Assembly: GCF_040833985.1 (NCBI RefSeq)
Contig: NZ_CP162139.1
Coordinates: 1,880,001 to 1,944,000 of the forward strand
Direction of reading: 5' to 3'
Length of the DNA: 64,000 nucleotides
From: Leptospira sp. WS4.C2
GTDB lineage: Bacteria > Spirochaetota > Leptospiria > Leptospirales > Leptospiraceae
The first letter of the stretch is position 1. Each line of letters starts with the position of its first letter. Positions 33,412 to 42,367 of the stretch are shown here, one piece after another. Position numbers and translations under genes: made by a program. Below the pieces are notes generated by a model. That model saw only the letters and a program-made list of their open reading frames with translations, was not told the origin of the DNA and ran no database searches.

Positions 33412-33448
33412 TTTTTAGGCAAAAGATATTGATTCTATTGCCTAAAAA
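33412..33448. repeat. Perfect 11-base inverted repeat after mfd
   Basis: TTTTTAGGCAA (33412-33422) and TTGCCTAAAAA (33438-33448) with a 15-base centre, directly after the mfd stop. The rest of the 33349-33448 gap holds nothing else clear. No T-run follows on either strand, so it is a poor intrinsic terminator; an operator or mRNA-end structure is possible. Confidence 0.5.
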
Positions 33449-36400
33449 TTAAGCGGCGAGGAATTCCAAAAGGGAAAGTAATTTTTTGATCTTTTGTAAA
33501 TCTTCTCGTTCAGGAATCGTATAACGCAATACAGATGGCTCTTGCGGCGAAATTAGGAGCCCTTTAAATTTTGCCATCGCCTGGATCACACGATCAGGAT
33601 TTCCTCGGAAATAAGTTCCACATTTAAACAAGATTTCTTCCGGTTTCTCCGTCACAAATTCGAAACCTAAATTGGAAGCCAAAGTTCTGATCTTTTCCAA
33701 TTCAACAAATGTTTTGGCAATTTGTGGCAATTCACCAAACCTGTCTTCCATTTCCAAGGAAAGTTCCTCAATTTCATCCAAATTTGCAGAACCTTCAAAC
33801 CGTTTATAAAATTCAATTTTTTGTTTTGTGTCCGGAATATAATCATCAGGTAAATAGAAGTTGGTTTTTAAATTCACTGCCGTACGAACTTCTACTCGAA
33901 CTTCTTCCCCTTTAATTCTTGAAATCGCCTCTTCCAACATCTTCACATAAAGATCAAATCCGACTTCCATAATATCGCCTGATTGTTCTTTTCCAAGGAG
34001 ATTTCCTGCACCTCGAATTTCTAAATCACGCATAGCAACTTTAAACCCAGAACCTAATTCTTGATATTCGAAGATAGTGTTGAGTCTTTTTTCTGCAAGT
34101 TCTGTCATTAATTTCTTGGAAGGATAAAACATATATGCATATGCCTTTCGATCCGACCGACCCACTCTACCACGAATTTGATATAACTGAGAAAGGCCAA
34201 ACATATCTGCTCTTTTGACAATGAGGGTATTTACATTCGGCATATCGATTCCCGATTCAATGATTGTAGTTGTGACTAAAATATCATATTTGCGCTCATA
34301 AAAATCAACCAGAGTTTCTTCAATTTCATCTTCTGTAAGTTGTCCATGAAGGATACCCACCGATATTTCTGGAACCAAAGAACGAATGTACGCTGCTTCT
34401 TCTTCAATGGATTCTACCCGATTATAAAGATAGAATACTTGCCCACTTCTTTCAATTTCCTTGCGTATGGCCTCTTGGATCAGAGTATCATCTTCCTCTA
34501 ACACATAAGTTTCTACGCTCTGCCTATTTTTGGGTGCCGTGGAAATAATCGATAATTCACGAATTCCGGTAAGAGCCATATGTAACGTACGGGGAATTGG
34601 AGTGGCTGTTAGTGTCAAAACATCCACAAGGTTTTTGAATTTTTTAATCGCTTCCTTATGTGTGACACCAAACTTCTGTTCTTCGTCGATAATAAGAAGT
34701 CCCAAGTTCTTCGGTTTGACCTTAGAAGAAAGAATGGCATGGGTTCCAATCAACATATCAATTTTTCCCTCGGAAAAATTCTTTAGGTCTTCTCTAATTT
34801 CGGATGGTGATCGGAACCTGGATACAAATGCAATTTTTATCGGATAATTTTCATATCGTAGTTTAAAAGTATTAAAATGTTGTAAGGATAGGATGGTTGT
34901 GGGCGTTAGAAGCATCACTTGTTTACCAGCCATAATCACTTTAAATGCGGCACGTATCGCTACTTCTGTTTTTCCATAACCTACGTCCCCACAAACCAAA
35001 CGATCCATTGGCCTGGCTGATTCTAAATCTTGTTTTACGGCTTCAATGGCGGAAATTTGGTCCGGGGTCTCTTCAAATTCAAAGGCTGCTTCAAATTCCT
35101 CCTGCCAAATAGTATCAGGCGGAAAGGCAAACCCATTTAATTTAAGTCGATTGGAATACAGTAACACCAGTTCTTCGGCAAGTTTGTCTACCGATTCCTG
35201 AACTCTATCTTTCGCCTTCTTCCAAGAGTTTTTCCCTAAAGTATCTAGTTTCGGTGAATCCGTTCCTCCGATGTATTTTTGTACCAAAGAGATTTGATCA
35301 AGTGGTACAAATAAACTATCACCACCAGCATATTCTAATTTTAAAAAATCCCTTTCTTTCCCATCGGCTTTGGTTCTTTCAATTTTAACAAATCGGCCTA
35401 CACCATGATTGACATGTACTACATAATCACCTTCTTTCAAATCAATGAAAGATTCAATCATTTGAGAGGCTTGTTTTTTATAGCGAGTTTTCCTTTTGTA
35501 CTGACGACCAAATAAATCGTTATCAGTGAAAATATAAACATGTTCCTCTAAGGCATGAAATCCTTTTTTGAGATCGGAGATCACAAGGTGGATACCTGGT
35601 TTAATCTGATGAAAGGGAATCGGAAGAGGATCTTCAGTATCTGAATGGATAGTTTCTATTTCATCTTCTGTGAATAATCCTTTCAGACGCATCATTTGTG
35701 CAGAGAATGATGATGTAATCAATATTTTGTTTTGATTGTTTTCGCTTAAAAGTTCTAAAAAATGTTCCTTGGCTTCTCGAATCTTCCCACGAAAACCCCT
35801 GACTTCTGTGATCGATTCATATGAAAAATTTCTCTGATTATCTGGCAAAAGAGAAAAACGAATTCCTGGAGTTTCATCCGAGGTAAGTGTCTGCCATTCT
35901 TCTCCAAAAGAAAGTAACTCCTCTGGTTTTAAACAAAGAGATTCTTCATTTTTCTTTTCATAGAGGGTATTGTATTCTCTTTCCATTCCAAAGGAGCGCT
36001 CTTTCGTATCGAAAAATCTTGGAAAAATGACAATTGGTTTTTTCGGGAAAAACTTCAAAAAACCTTCGTGTTTGCGAACTAAAGGTAAATGTTCTTCTAT
36101 GATCTCTAATTCCGAATCTATAGGGAGTCTTTTTTCTTTGTTTAGTTCTAATAATTCTTGATACTTTGTTTTTTCCTCTAAACTAACAATCGTTTCATTT
36201 GCAGCGGTAATAATGATTTCTTGAATTTTCGCAATTGATTTTTGGGTATTCGGATCAAACGTTCTGATCTCATCCACAGTATCTCCAAAAAAATCTATCC
36301 TAACAGGATTTGCCAAATAAGGAGTGTAAATATCCAAAATGCCACCTTTCAGACTAAAGTGACCAAACTGTTCACAAACTTCCTCTCTATGATAACCTAA

Positions 36401-36871
36401 ATGAACTAATTCAGATAATAACTTCTCTAACGGGAAATCTTTTCCCAATTTTAAGGCAATGGATTTACCCTTTAGACTTTCTTTTAAAGGAAGTTTCCGC
36501 AGAAGTGCAGAGACAGAAGTTACCACCAAAGAGCGATTACCCGAAAGAATTCGGTTGATTGTTAAAATTCGATCTCTCTTCCATTCCATCTGCCATTTTG
36601 TATATTCGTAAGGAATATTTTCAGGACCGGGGAAATAGAATATTTCTTCCTGGGGTAAAAAACTCAATAGTTCCCGAGAAAAACTTTCTGCATCCTGGTT
36701 TGTAGGAAGAACTACAAGAAAAGTAGAATCGGCACTCAGTGTCTCATATAGAGATCCAGTGACATAGGAATGAGCCGATTCAGGGATCCCACTTAAATTG
36801 ACTAAAGATGATTTAGAATCAGCTAATACTTGTTTGGGATTAAATTTACGATCTTCGATTTCTTTGGACAT
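33449..36871 (-). CDS. mfd: Transcription-repair coupling factor
   Basis: About 1140 residues, full length. The N-terminal UvrB-homology region is followed by the CarD-like RNA polymerase interaction domain (GDYVVHVNHGVGRFVKIE). The helicase core carries CGDVGYGKTEVAIRA (Walker A), IIDEEQKFGV (DEEQ box), LTATPIPRTLHMAL, and QIRGRVGRSDRKAYAYMFY. The C-terminal TRCF domain is present. Mfd displaces stalled RNA polymerase and recruits UvrA. It starts six bases after panC. UvrA is coded in this window too, but at a separate locus. Confidence 0.97.
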   Translation of the reverse strand: MSKEIEDRKFNPKQVLADSKSSLVNLSGIPESAHSYVTGSLYETLSADSTFLVVLPTNQDAESFSRELLSFLPQEEIFYFPGPENIPYEYTKWQMEWKRDRILTINRILSGNRSLVVTSVSALLRKLPLKESLKGKSIALKLGKDFPLEKLLSELVHLGYHREEVCEQFGHFSLKGGILDIYTPYLANPVRIDFFGDTVDEIRTFDPNTQKSIAKIQEIIITAANETIVSLEEKTKYQELLELNKEKRLPIDSELEIIEEHLPLVRKHEGFLKFFPKKPIVIFPRFFDTKERSFGMEREYNTLYEKKNEESLCLKPEELLSFGEEWQTLTSDETPGIRFSLLPDNQRNFSYESITEVRGFRGKIREAKEHFLELLSENNQNKILITSSFSAQMMRLKGLFTEDEIETIHSDTEDPLPIPFHQIKPGIHLVISDLKKGFHALEEHVYIFTDNDLFGRQYKRKTRYKKQASQMIESFIDLKEGDYVVHVNHGVGRFVKIERTKADGKERDFLKLEYAGGDSLFVPLDQISLVQKYIGGTDSPKLDTLGKNSWKKAKDRVQESVDKLAEELVLLYSNRLKLNGFAFPPDTIWQEEFEAAFEFEETPDQISAIEAVKQDLESARPMDRLVCGDVGYGKTEVAIRAAFKVIMAGKQVMLLTPTTILSLQHFNTFKLRYENYPIKIAFVSRFRSPSEIREDLKNFSEGKIDMLIGTHAILSSKVKPKNLGLLIIDEEQKFGVTHKEAIKKFKNLVDVLTLTATPIPRTLHMALTGIRELSIISTAPKNRQSVETYVLEEDDTLIQEAIRKEIERSGQVFYLYNRVESIEEEAAYIRSLVPEISVGILHGQLTEDEIEETLVDFYERKYDILVTTTIIESGIDMPNVNTLIVKRADMFGLSQLYQIRGRVGRSDRKAYAYMFYPSKKLMTELAEKRLNTIFEYQELGSGFKVAMRDLEIRGAGNLLGKEQSGDIMEVGFDLYVKMLEEAISRIKGEEVRVEVRTAVNLKTNFYLPDDYIPDTKQKIEFYKRFEGSANLDEIEELSLEMEDRFGELPQIAKTFVELEKIRTLASNLGFEFVTEKPEEILFKCGTYFRGNPDRVIQAMAKFKGLLISPQEPSVLRYTIPEREDLQKIKKLLSLLEFLAA

Positions 36872-36877
36872 GAATGT

Positions 36878-37732
36878 TTAGTTGGGAATTTGAATGATTT
36901 GATTGTCAATGAGGCGAACATCCCCAACAAATACCGCAATTGCGAGCAAAACCTCACCTTCTAATTTATCTTTCGGCTGAAGAAATATCGGATCCACAAC
37001 TTCTAGGTAGTCAATACGGAGAGAAGTTCCTGTTAATAGAAAATCTCTCAAAATTTCCTTCCAAAGGTTTAGATCCCGTTCTCCTGAAAGAATTGTTTTT
37101 TTAGCTAGAGCAAACATACGAGGAATTAGACTAGCGGTTTCTCTCTCCTTTTCCGATAAACGGACATTACGCGAGCTCATCGCAAGTCCATCCGAATCCC
37201 TGCGTGTAGGAACCCCAATTACCTCTAAAGGGAAATTCAAATTTTCCACCATGGTAGAAATGACTCGAAACTGTTGGTAGTCTTTCAAACCAAAGAAAGC
37301 TTTGTTCGGTTCTATTAAATGAAAAAGTTTAGAGACGATCAGTAAAACACCTTCAAAATGGCCAGGTCTAGTTCGCCCACAAAGATGTTTTTGTAATTCG
37401 GGAATACTCAAATAAATCGGTGTTTTTGTTTCTGGATACATGGTTTTAACTTCAGGTAAAAAAACCATGTCCACACCATTTGTCTCGCATAACAATAAAT
37501 CATTCTCTGTTTTTATAGGATACTGTTCAAAATCCTTGGGATCATTGAATTGTGTCGGATTCACAAAAATAGAAACGATGGTTTTATCTGTATGTTTTTT
37601 GGAAGTTTCCACGAGGTCCATATGGCCTGAATGCAAACTTCCCATCGTAGGACAAAATCCAATGGAAAAACCTTCCTTCTTCCAGTCTCCAATCTGCTTT
37701 TTTAAGTCCGGAATTTTAGAAATGACCTTCAT
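36878..37732 (-). CDS. panC: Pantoate-beta-alanine ligase
   Basis: About 284 residues. Signatures are CPTMGSLHSGHMDLV (HxGH nucleotidyl-transferase motif), SIFVNPTQF, FFGLKDYQQF and SSRNVRLSEKER. It joins pantoate and beta-alanine to form pantothenate for coenzyme A. Its ATG overlaps the hisD stop as ATGA, so the two are translationally coupled, and mfd follows six bases later. Confidence 0.97.
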   Translation of the reverse strand: MKVISKIPDLKKQIGDWKKEGFSIGFCPTMGSLHSGHMDLVETSKKHTDKTIVSIFVNPTQFNDPKDFEQYPIKTENDLLLCETNGVDMVFLPEVKTMYPETKTPIYLSIPELQKHLCGRTRPGHFEGVLLIVSKLFHLIEPNKAFFGLKDYQQFRVISTMVENLNFPLEVIGVPTRRDSDGLAMSSRNVRLSEKERETASLIPRMFALAKKTILSGERDLNLWKEILRDFLLTGTSLRIDYLEVVDPIFLQPKDKLEGEVLLAIAVFVGDVRLIDNQIIQIPN

Positions 37733-39021
37733 GAAGATTCCTCGGTACGCACTTTAACACTAGTTCCATGTTCTTCATCCAAACCTTCCAGTTCAGACAT
37801 CAACTTTACAAATGGGTAGAGTTTTTCTAAAGATTCCTTTGTGACTTCTTGGAAAGTCACTCTCTTTAAAAAGGTGTCCACTCCTAAGGAGGAATAAATT
37901 CGGCTACCTCTAGCTGTGGGAAGGATATGATTGGTTCCACTGATATAGTCACCCATGGCAACAGGCGAATAAGGCCCGAGAAAAACACTTCCTGCATGTT
38001 CGATTTTTGAAAATACAGCTTCATTGTTATTTGTTTGGATTTCTAAATGTTCTGGAGCCAGTTCATTAGAAAACCAAATACAATCATCGATTGTCGGAAA
38101 TACAAGAATCGCAGAATTTTTATAAATGGAATTTTGTTTCATTTCTAAACGTTTGGGGCGTTCGAGAAATGCTTTTTCCAATTCTTCACTTACCCGAATG
38201 GCAAAGTTTGCATCTGTTGTCAGTAAAATAGCAGAGGAATCTTCACCATGTTCTGCTTGCGATAACATATCACAGGCAATCCATTTTGGGTTAGCAGAAG
38301 AATCAGCAATGATACAAACCTCGCTCGGTCCAGCGGGACTATCAATTCCAATCAATCCTTGACCAGCTAAATAGGATTTGGCGGCAGCTACATAAGCATT
38401 TCCAGGCCCAACAATAAATTCAGATTTAGGGATGGTTTCTGTACCAAAGGCAGCAGCAGCAATCCCTTGGGCTCCACCTACTGTAACAATGCGACTGACT
38501 CCAAGGATTTGGCTGAGCCAAATCAATATTTCTGGTAACCCGTCTTTTTGAGGAGGTGTTATGAGTTGGATATTTGCGACTCCTGCAATCTTAGCAGGGA
38601 TGACACCCATAAGTACGCTAGAAGGATATAATGCCTTGCCTCCCGGAGCATAGACGGCAAGCGAAGGAATGGCAGTAAATTTAACACCTAACCTGTTTCC
38701 ATCGATAGTTTTGGACCAAGATTCTCTTTTTTGTGCCTCATGGAAAGTTTCTATATTGGATTTCGCACGAAGAAAGGCTTCTTTGATTTTTGGATCCAAA
38801 TTGGTTTGAATGGAATTCGGGTCAAGAGTGACCGATGAAAGTTTGATGCCGTCAAACTTCTCTGTGTATTCAATTAAGGCTCTGTCCCCACGGGATCTTA
38901 CCGCTTCTAAAATTGGTAGGATTTTTTCTGTCGCAGAACTTAAGTCTTCTTTCGCTCCGGATAAAAATCGATCAAAATGATTCCGTGAATTTCTGTCACA
39001 GTTTAGGATAGGAATCGGCAT
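37729..39021 (-). CDS. hisD: Histidinol dehydrogenase
   Basis: About 430 residues. Family motifs are VGPGNAYVAAAKSYLAG, DSPAGPSEV, QAEHGEDSSAILL and NELAPEHLEI (catalytic Glu-His). It oxidises histidinol to histidine in two NAD-dependent steps. The start codon lies directly against a hairpin at 39028-39059, and no separate Shine-Dalgarno is visible between them. It heads the hisD-panC-mfd run. No other his genes are adjacent, so the histidine genes are scattered in this genome. Confidence 0.97.
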   Translation of the reverse strand: MPIPILNCDRNSRNHFDRFLSGAKEDLSSATEKILPILEAVRSRGDRALIEYTEKFDGIKLSSVTLDPNSIQTNLDPKIKEAFLRAKSNIETFHEAQKRESWSKTIDGNRLGVKFTAIPSLAVYAPGGKALYPSSVLMGVIPAKIAGVANIQLITPPQKDGLPEILIWLSQILGVSRIVTVGGAQGIAAAAFGTETIPKSEFIVGPGNAYVAAAKSYLAGQGLIGIDSPAGPSEVCIIADSSANPKWIACDMLSQAEHGEDSSAILLTTDANFAIRVSEELEKAFLERPKRLEMKQNSIYKNSAILVFPTIDDCIWFSNELAPEHLEIQTNNNEAVFSKIEHAGSVFLGPYSPVAMGDYISGTNHILPTARGSRIYSSLGVDTFLKRVTFQEVTKESLEKLYPFVKLMSELEGLDEEHGTSVKVRTEESS

Positions 39022-39027
39022 AAAATC

Positions 39028-39059
39028 AGCTTGGAAGGAAGTCCTTCCCTAAACAAGCT
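39028..39059. terminator. Bulged hairpin between the cyclase operon and hisD
   Basis: AGCTT GGAAGG AAGT CCTTCC CTAAAC AAGCT on the plus strand: six inner pairs with a four-base loop, five outer pairs, and a six-base bulge. On the minus strand it is followed by GATTTT and then the hisD ATG. On the plus strand five T residues end at 39063. It probably ends the 45118-39065 transcript on the minus strand, perhaps imperfectly, and could affect hisD translation. Confidence 0.5.
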
Positions 39060-39064
39060 TTTTG

Positions 39065-40249
39065 TCAGAAACGAGAAGAGAATTCGATTTGGTATCTTGA
39101 CCCATATTCATAGGAAAATTTTGATTGGTTCCAACCCGCATCGGTTGTGACAGTTGCTTGTATGCGTTTTGACGCCTCGCCTAAAGGAAAACCAGGTTCG
39201 TAGTTTGCAACATTTCTTTTTGCTGAAAAATAGGAATCTACAATGTTATAAAGTAAAAATACACCTAAAACACCAGCACCTGCTTGAATCACACCTAACT
39301 CTGTTTTTGCGGCACTGAATTTTGTCTCTGCGTTTGTTCTGTTGACTAACCAAAGAAGTTGGGTATCTTGTCTATCCACAAGTACAGCACCCAAAAGCAC
39401 AGCTGATTGGTAGTCTGCTCTAGCACCCAAAAACTTATTATAGGAATTAGCATATACAGCTACTGCAGAAACTGCAATCACAGGAAATACATAAAGTTTC
39501 CAGTTTTTTCCATCGATATACTTTTGTCCCCAACCAGGCAAAATAGAAGATCGCCAAAGTGTAGACCAATAAGGAGTTTCATAATAGTCTTCTGGAATTT
39601 CTTTTCGTATAATGCGTTCTTGTCTGGCCGCAAAACTTGCAGCCTTCTCTTTGGAGTCTGATAATACGACACGTTGTTTGGCGGTTAAAACTTTGTTTCT
39701 AGGATTCTCCAATACTAAATCGTAAATCCCCGTATCGGTATCAGCGTCCACAGCAAAAGTGGCTTTAGCAACGGAGTCTGATTCAATGATTACTTTTTTT
39801 GCAAGGATTTTTTTCCCACCACCTGTTACCATATAGACTTTCATAGGATGGATAAAATCTTTTCCTTCCAGTAAGAATATTTTTTCCTTCTCCTCTTTAG
39901 AGACAGAAAATACTGAATCTTTGGTGAGTGTAGGTACTTTCGAAACCACTACTTCAAATTTTACCCAATCCGAATAACTCCCCACTTTTCCTAGTTTATT
40001 GACAACGGCAACTCTATGTTCATAAATACCTGAAGTATAATTTACCAAATCATAACTGGTTCCATTCACTCTTTCAGAAAGAACTAAATATCCACTGGAA
40101 TTTTTAATTTCCAGAACATAACCAGTTGCACCTTCCACTTCCATCCAACGCAATTGGTATTGCGTTGACTCTTCCCCATTCGTTTGTCCCAAAAGCGAAG
40201 ACCCAAAAATTACAGAGATTAATACTAATAACAGAAACTTATTCCACAT
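39065..40249 (-). CDS. Exported FN3/IPT-like protein with DUF5683-type membrane domain
   Basis: About 394 residues. A signal peptide (LLLVLISVIFGSSLLG) leads into an FN3-like beta domain (RWMEVEGATGYVLEI) and a second beta domain resembling IPT (FLLEGKDFIHPMKVYMV). The C-terminal part has the DUF5683 hallmark SSILPGWGQKYIDGKNWK with two membrane segments (VFPVIAVSAVAVYANS and GVLGVFLLYNIVDSYF). It is the last gene of the cyclase-FecR set and overlaps the preceding gene by 11 bases. Membrane location is clear, function unknown. A hairpin follows its stop. Confidence 0.72.
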   Translation of the reverse strand: MWNKFLLLVLISVIFGSSLLGQTNGEESTQYQLRWMEVEGATGYVLEIKNSSGYLVLSERVNGTSYDLVNYTSGIYEHRVAVVNKLGKVGSYSDWVKFEVVVSKVPTLTKDSVFSVSKEEKEKIFLLEGKDFIHPMKVYMVTGGGKKILAKKVIIESDSVAKATFAVDADTDTGIYDLVLENPRNKVLTAKQRVVLSDSKEKAASFAARQERIIRKEIPEDYYETPYWSTLWRSSILPGWGQKYIDGKNWKLYVFPVIAVSAVAVYANSYNKFLGARADYQSAVLLGAVLVDRQDTQLLWLVNRTNAETKFSAAKTELGVIQAGAGVLGVFLLYNIVDSYFSAKRNVANYEPGFPLGEASKRIQATVTTDAGWNQSKFSYEYGSRYQIEFSSRF

Positions 40250-42362
40250 AGATCTTTCCAGGAGTTAAGATTTTAGGAATTTTTAATTCTGGAACAGAGA
40301 TGAAAAAGTCCTGTTTGTTATAAGCAGATTCTCGTTCTGTTCCATCTGTTTGTTTGAATAAAGCGGCAACTTCCCAGCGGAATCGACCTACATTTAACTT
40401 CTGAATATCAGTAAACTGTAGTTTGGTGGCATTAATTTTTTCGTTTAAGATTTGTTTTTCCCTGATCCCAGAAATATCAATCACTTGAATTCGATATCCA
40501 GAAGCTTTTTCTACTGGTTTCCAAGTAAAAAGAATGGAATTTTTGGAAAACAAATCTATGGTTTCATTCCGTGTGGGACTTACCAAACTTGGCGGCTCCA
40601 TATTAGAAATCATAAGGAAGTTTCGAGTGATGCTGACATTAGGATCACCATCCACAGAGCGAACTCGCCAATAAAAACGACCCATGTCTTTCGATTTAAA
40701 TTCGAAATAATTTCCAGAAACATTTTCTTTCAACACAAGAGGTTGGAAGTCGGACTGTTTTGCAATTTCTACTTCATAATTTGACTTACCTGTTAATTTT
40801 TTCCATTTAAGAACAACAAAGGAACGTTCATCGACTTCCACTTCGGAACCGTTAGCTGGAGCTATCAATTCCATTTCTTCTTTTGCTATCACGTTAAAAG
40901 TATTTGGTTTGGAATTTAGCGAATCTCCATTTGGTCCAATGCCTTTCACTCTCCAAAAATATGTACCGACACCGAGACCGCCTGGAAGTTTCCAAAAGTT
41001 ATTCTTTGTGAATTCTGATTTCAATTTGGACTGAAAATTAGAATCAGAACTTAGTTCCCATTCGTATTGAGTAAAATCTTTGTCATCCTTCCAGGAAAAG
41101 AAAAGTTGGGATTTGGTTTGTTCTTCCGCAAAAGTTCTACCTCGTACAGGTTCCAACAACTCAGGCGGCGATGTGTTTGTTTTTTTGGAAACTTGAAAAT
41201 TAACTACGTTTGATACCTTTTCTGAAATCCCTGGAAGATTGGACTTTGCTTGGATTTTTGCAAAATAACTTCCTTCTTTCAATGAATCGAAAGCGAGAGA
41301 CTGATTTTGCGTTTGTTTAGAAATTAACCCATCAGAAAAATTGGAATCCCTTGCGACTTGGACTGTATAGGATGAATAAAGATCTAATGGATTCCAAACA
41401 AAACGAACCACCGGTACATCTTGTGTGTAAGTAAATATTTCACCTGATTTAGGGCTCATAATCCGAAGAGACGGATCGCTCAAAATTCGGAATTGGAAAA
41501 CTTCCGTTGTTTGTTTTGATTTAGAAATCGGATCCTCATAAGAAACTCGCCAGTAATAGGAACCCGGCCCCAATTTTTTTGAAATGTTAGCTGATGAAAG
41601 TTTTTCTTTGATAAGAGATTTTGAAAAATCTGGGAATAAAGAAACTTCTATTAATGGATTTGTTTGTTTGGATGAATCAGCTTTCCAACCAGAAAAAGAA
41701 AAATTAATACGCTCTGATCCTGAGTCGGAAAGGATGTTTTTGCGATCTTCAGGTGTTGCCAATCGGTAAACTGGTTTTCCGACTTTCACACCAGATTCAC
41801 TGACATTGGCAATTTGGTCTTTAGCAATGGTCTCTTCTTTTCCATTGGAGGTAAGTTTTGCTTCACCTTGATCTACTTTGATGTTTAATTCAGATTTGGT
41901 TTTATCTAATTTCACATCTCCATTACCCACTTGGACTGTTTGGTCACCTGCTGTGATGTTCATTTTCAAATCACCAGAGACTGTTCCTTCTCGTGCAGCT
42001 TCAAAAGATCCATAAGCAAAGTTGATATTTATATTTTTATCAGAAATATCCAAAAGAATCATCGAATTTTCAGATATATTGATCTTCGTTCCATCATTTA
42101 ACGTAAGTATTGCATCTGATAAACCTTCCGTTCGAATGGTGTCTCTGTTTTTAACTTCTGTTTTGGAATCAATCAAGTCCCAAACGACCGCATCATTATA
42201 CTTTCGGAGAACCGTTTTGTTTTTGAATGTGATGACCCCGATGGTAGGGTCAGTAGAATCATTGAAACGATAATTCAAATTTCTATGAAGTAGAAATGAG
42301 AATAACAGGATGAGTAACAGCAGTACAGATATTACAAATCTTGTATCGTTTAAAAGTCTCAT
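40239..42362 (-). CDS. Membrane-anchored FecR domain protein with tandem FN3-like repeats
   Basis: About 707 residues. One N-terminal membrane segment (VISVLLLLILLFSFLL) is followed by a FecR domain (about 65-195; LTLNDGTKINISENSMILLD, FAYGSFEAAREG). About five FN3-like units then run to the end, each beginning with a P-x-L-x-x-P or similar turn and a FSW/FTWKP strand followed by YxxQV or YEVEI strands ending in YFWRV. The whole chain after the anchor should be periplasmic. FecR normally reports to an ECF sigma factor, but here the neighbour is an adenylate cyclase, five bases upstream. Probable envelope sensor or scaffold. Confidence 0.75.
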   Translation of the reverse strand: MRLLNDTRFVISVLLLLILLFSFLLHRNLNYRFNDSTDPTIGVITFKNKTVLRKYNDAVVWDLIDSKTEVKNRDTIRTEGLSDAILTLNDGTKINISENSMILLDISDKNININFAYGSFEAAREGTVSGDLKMNITAGDQTVQVGNGDVKLDKTKSELNIKVDQGEAKLTSNGKEETIAKDQIANVSESGVKVGKPVYRLATPEDRKNILSDSGSERINFSFSGWKADSSKQTNPLIEVSLFPDFSKSLIKEKLSSANISKKLGPGSYYWRVSYEDPISKSKQTTEVFQFRILSDPSLRIMSPKSGEIFTYTQDVPVVRFVWNPLDLYSSYTVQVARDSNFSDGLISKQTQNQSLAFDSLKEGSYFAKIQAKSNLPGISEKVSNVVNFQVSKKTNTSPPELLEPVRGRTFAEEQTKSQLFFSWKDDKDFTQYEWELSSDSNFQSKLKSEFTKNNFWKLPGGLGVGTYFWRVKGIGPNGDSLNSKPNTFNVIAKEEMELIAPANGSEVEVDERSFVVLKWKKLTGKSNYEVEIAKQSDFQPLVLKENVSGNYFEFKSKDMGRFYWRVRSVDGDPNVSITRNFLMISNMEPPSLVSPTRNETIDLFSKNSILFTWKPVEKASGYRIQVIDISGIREKQILNEKINATKLQFTDIQKLNVGRFRWEVAALFKQTDGTERESAYNKQDFFISVPELKIPKILTPGKIYVE

Positions 42363-42367
42363 ATACT

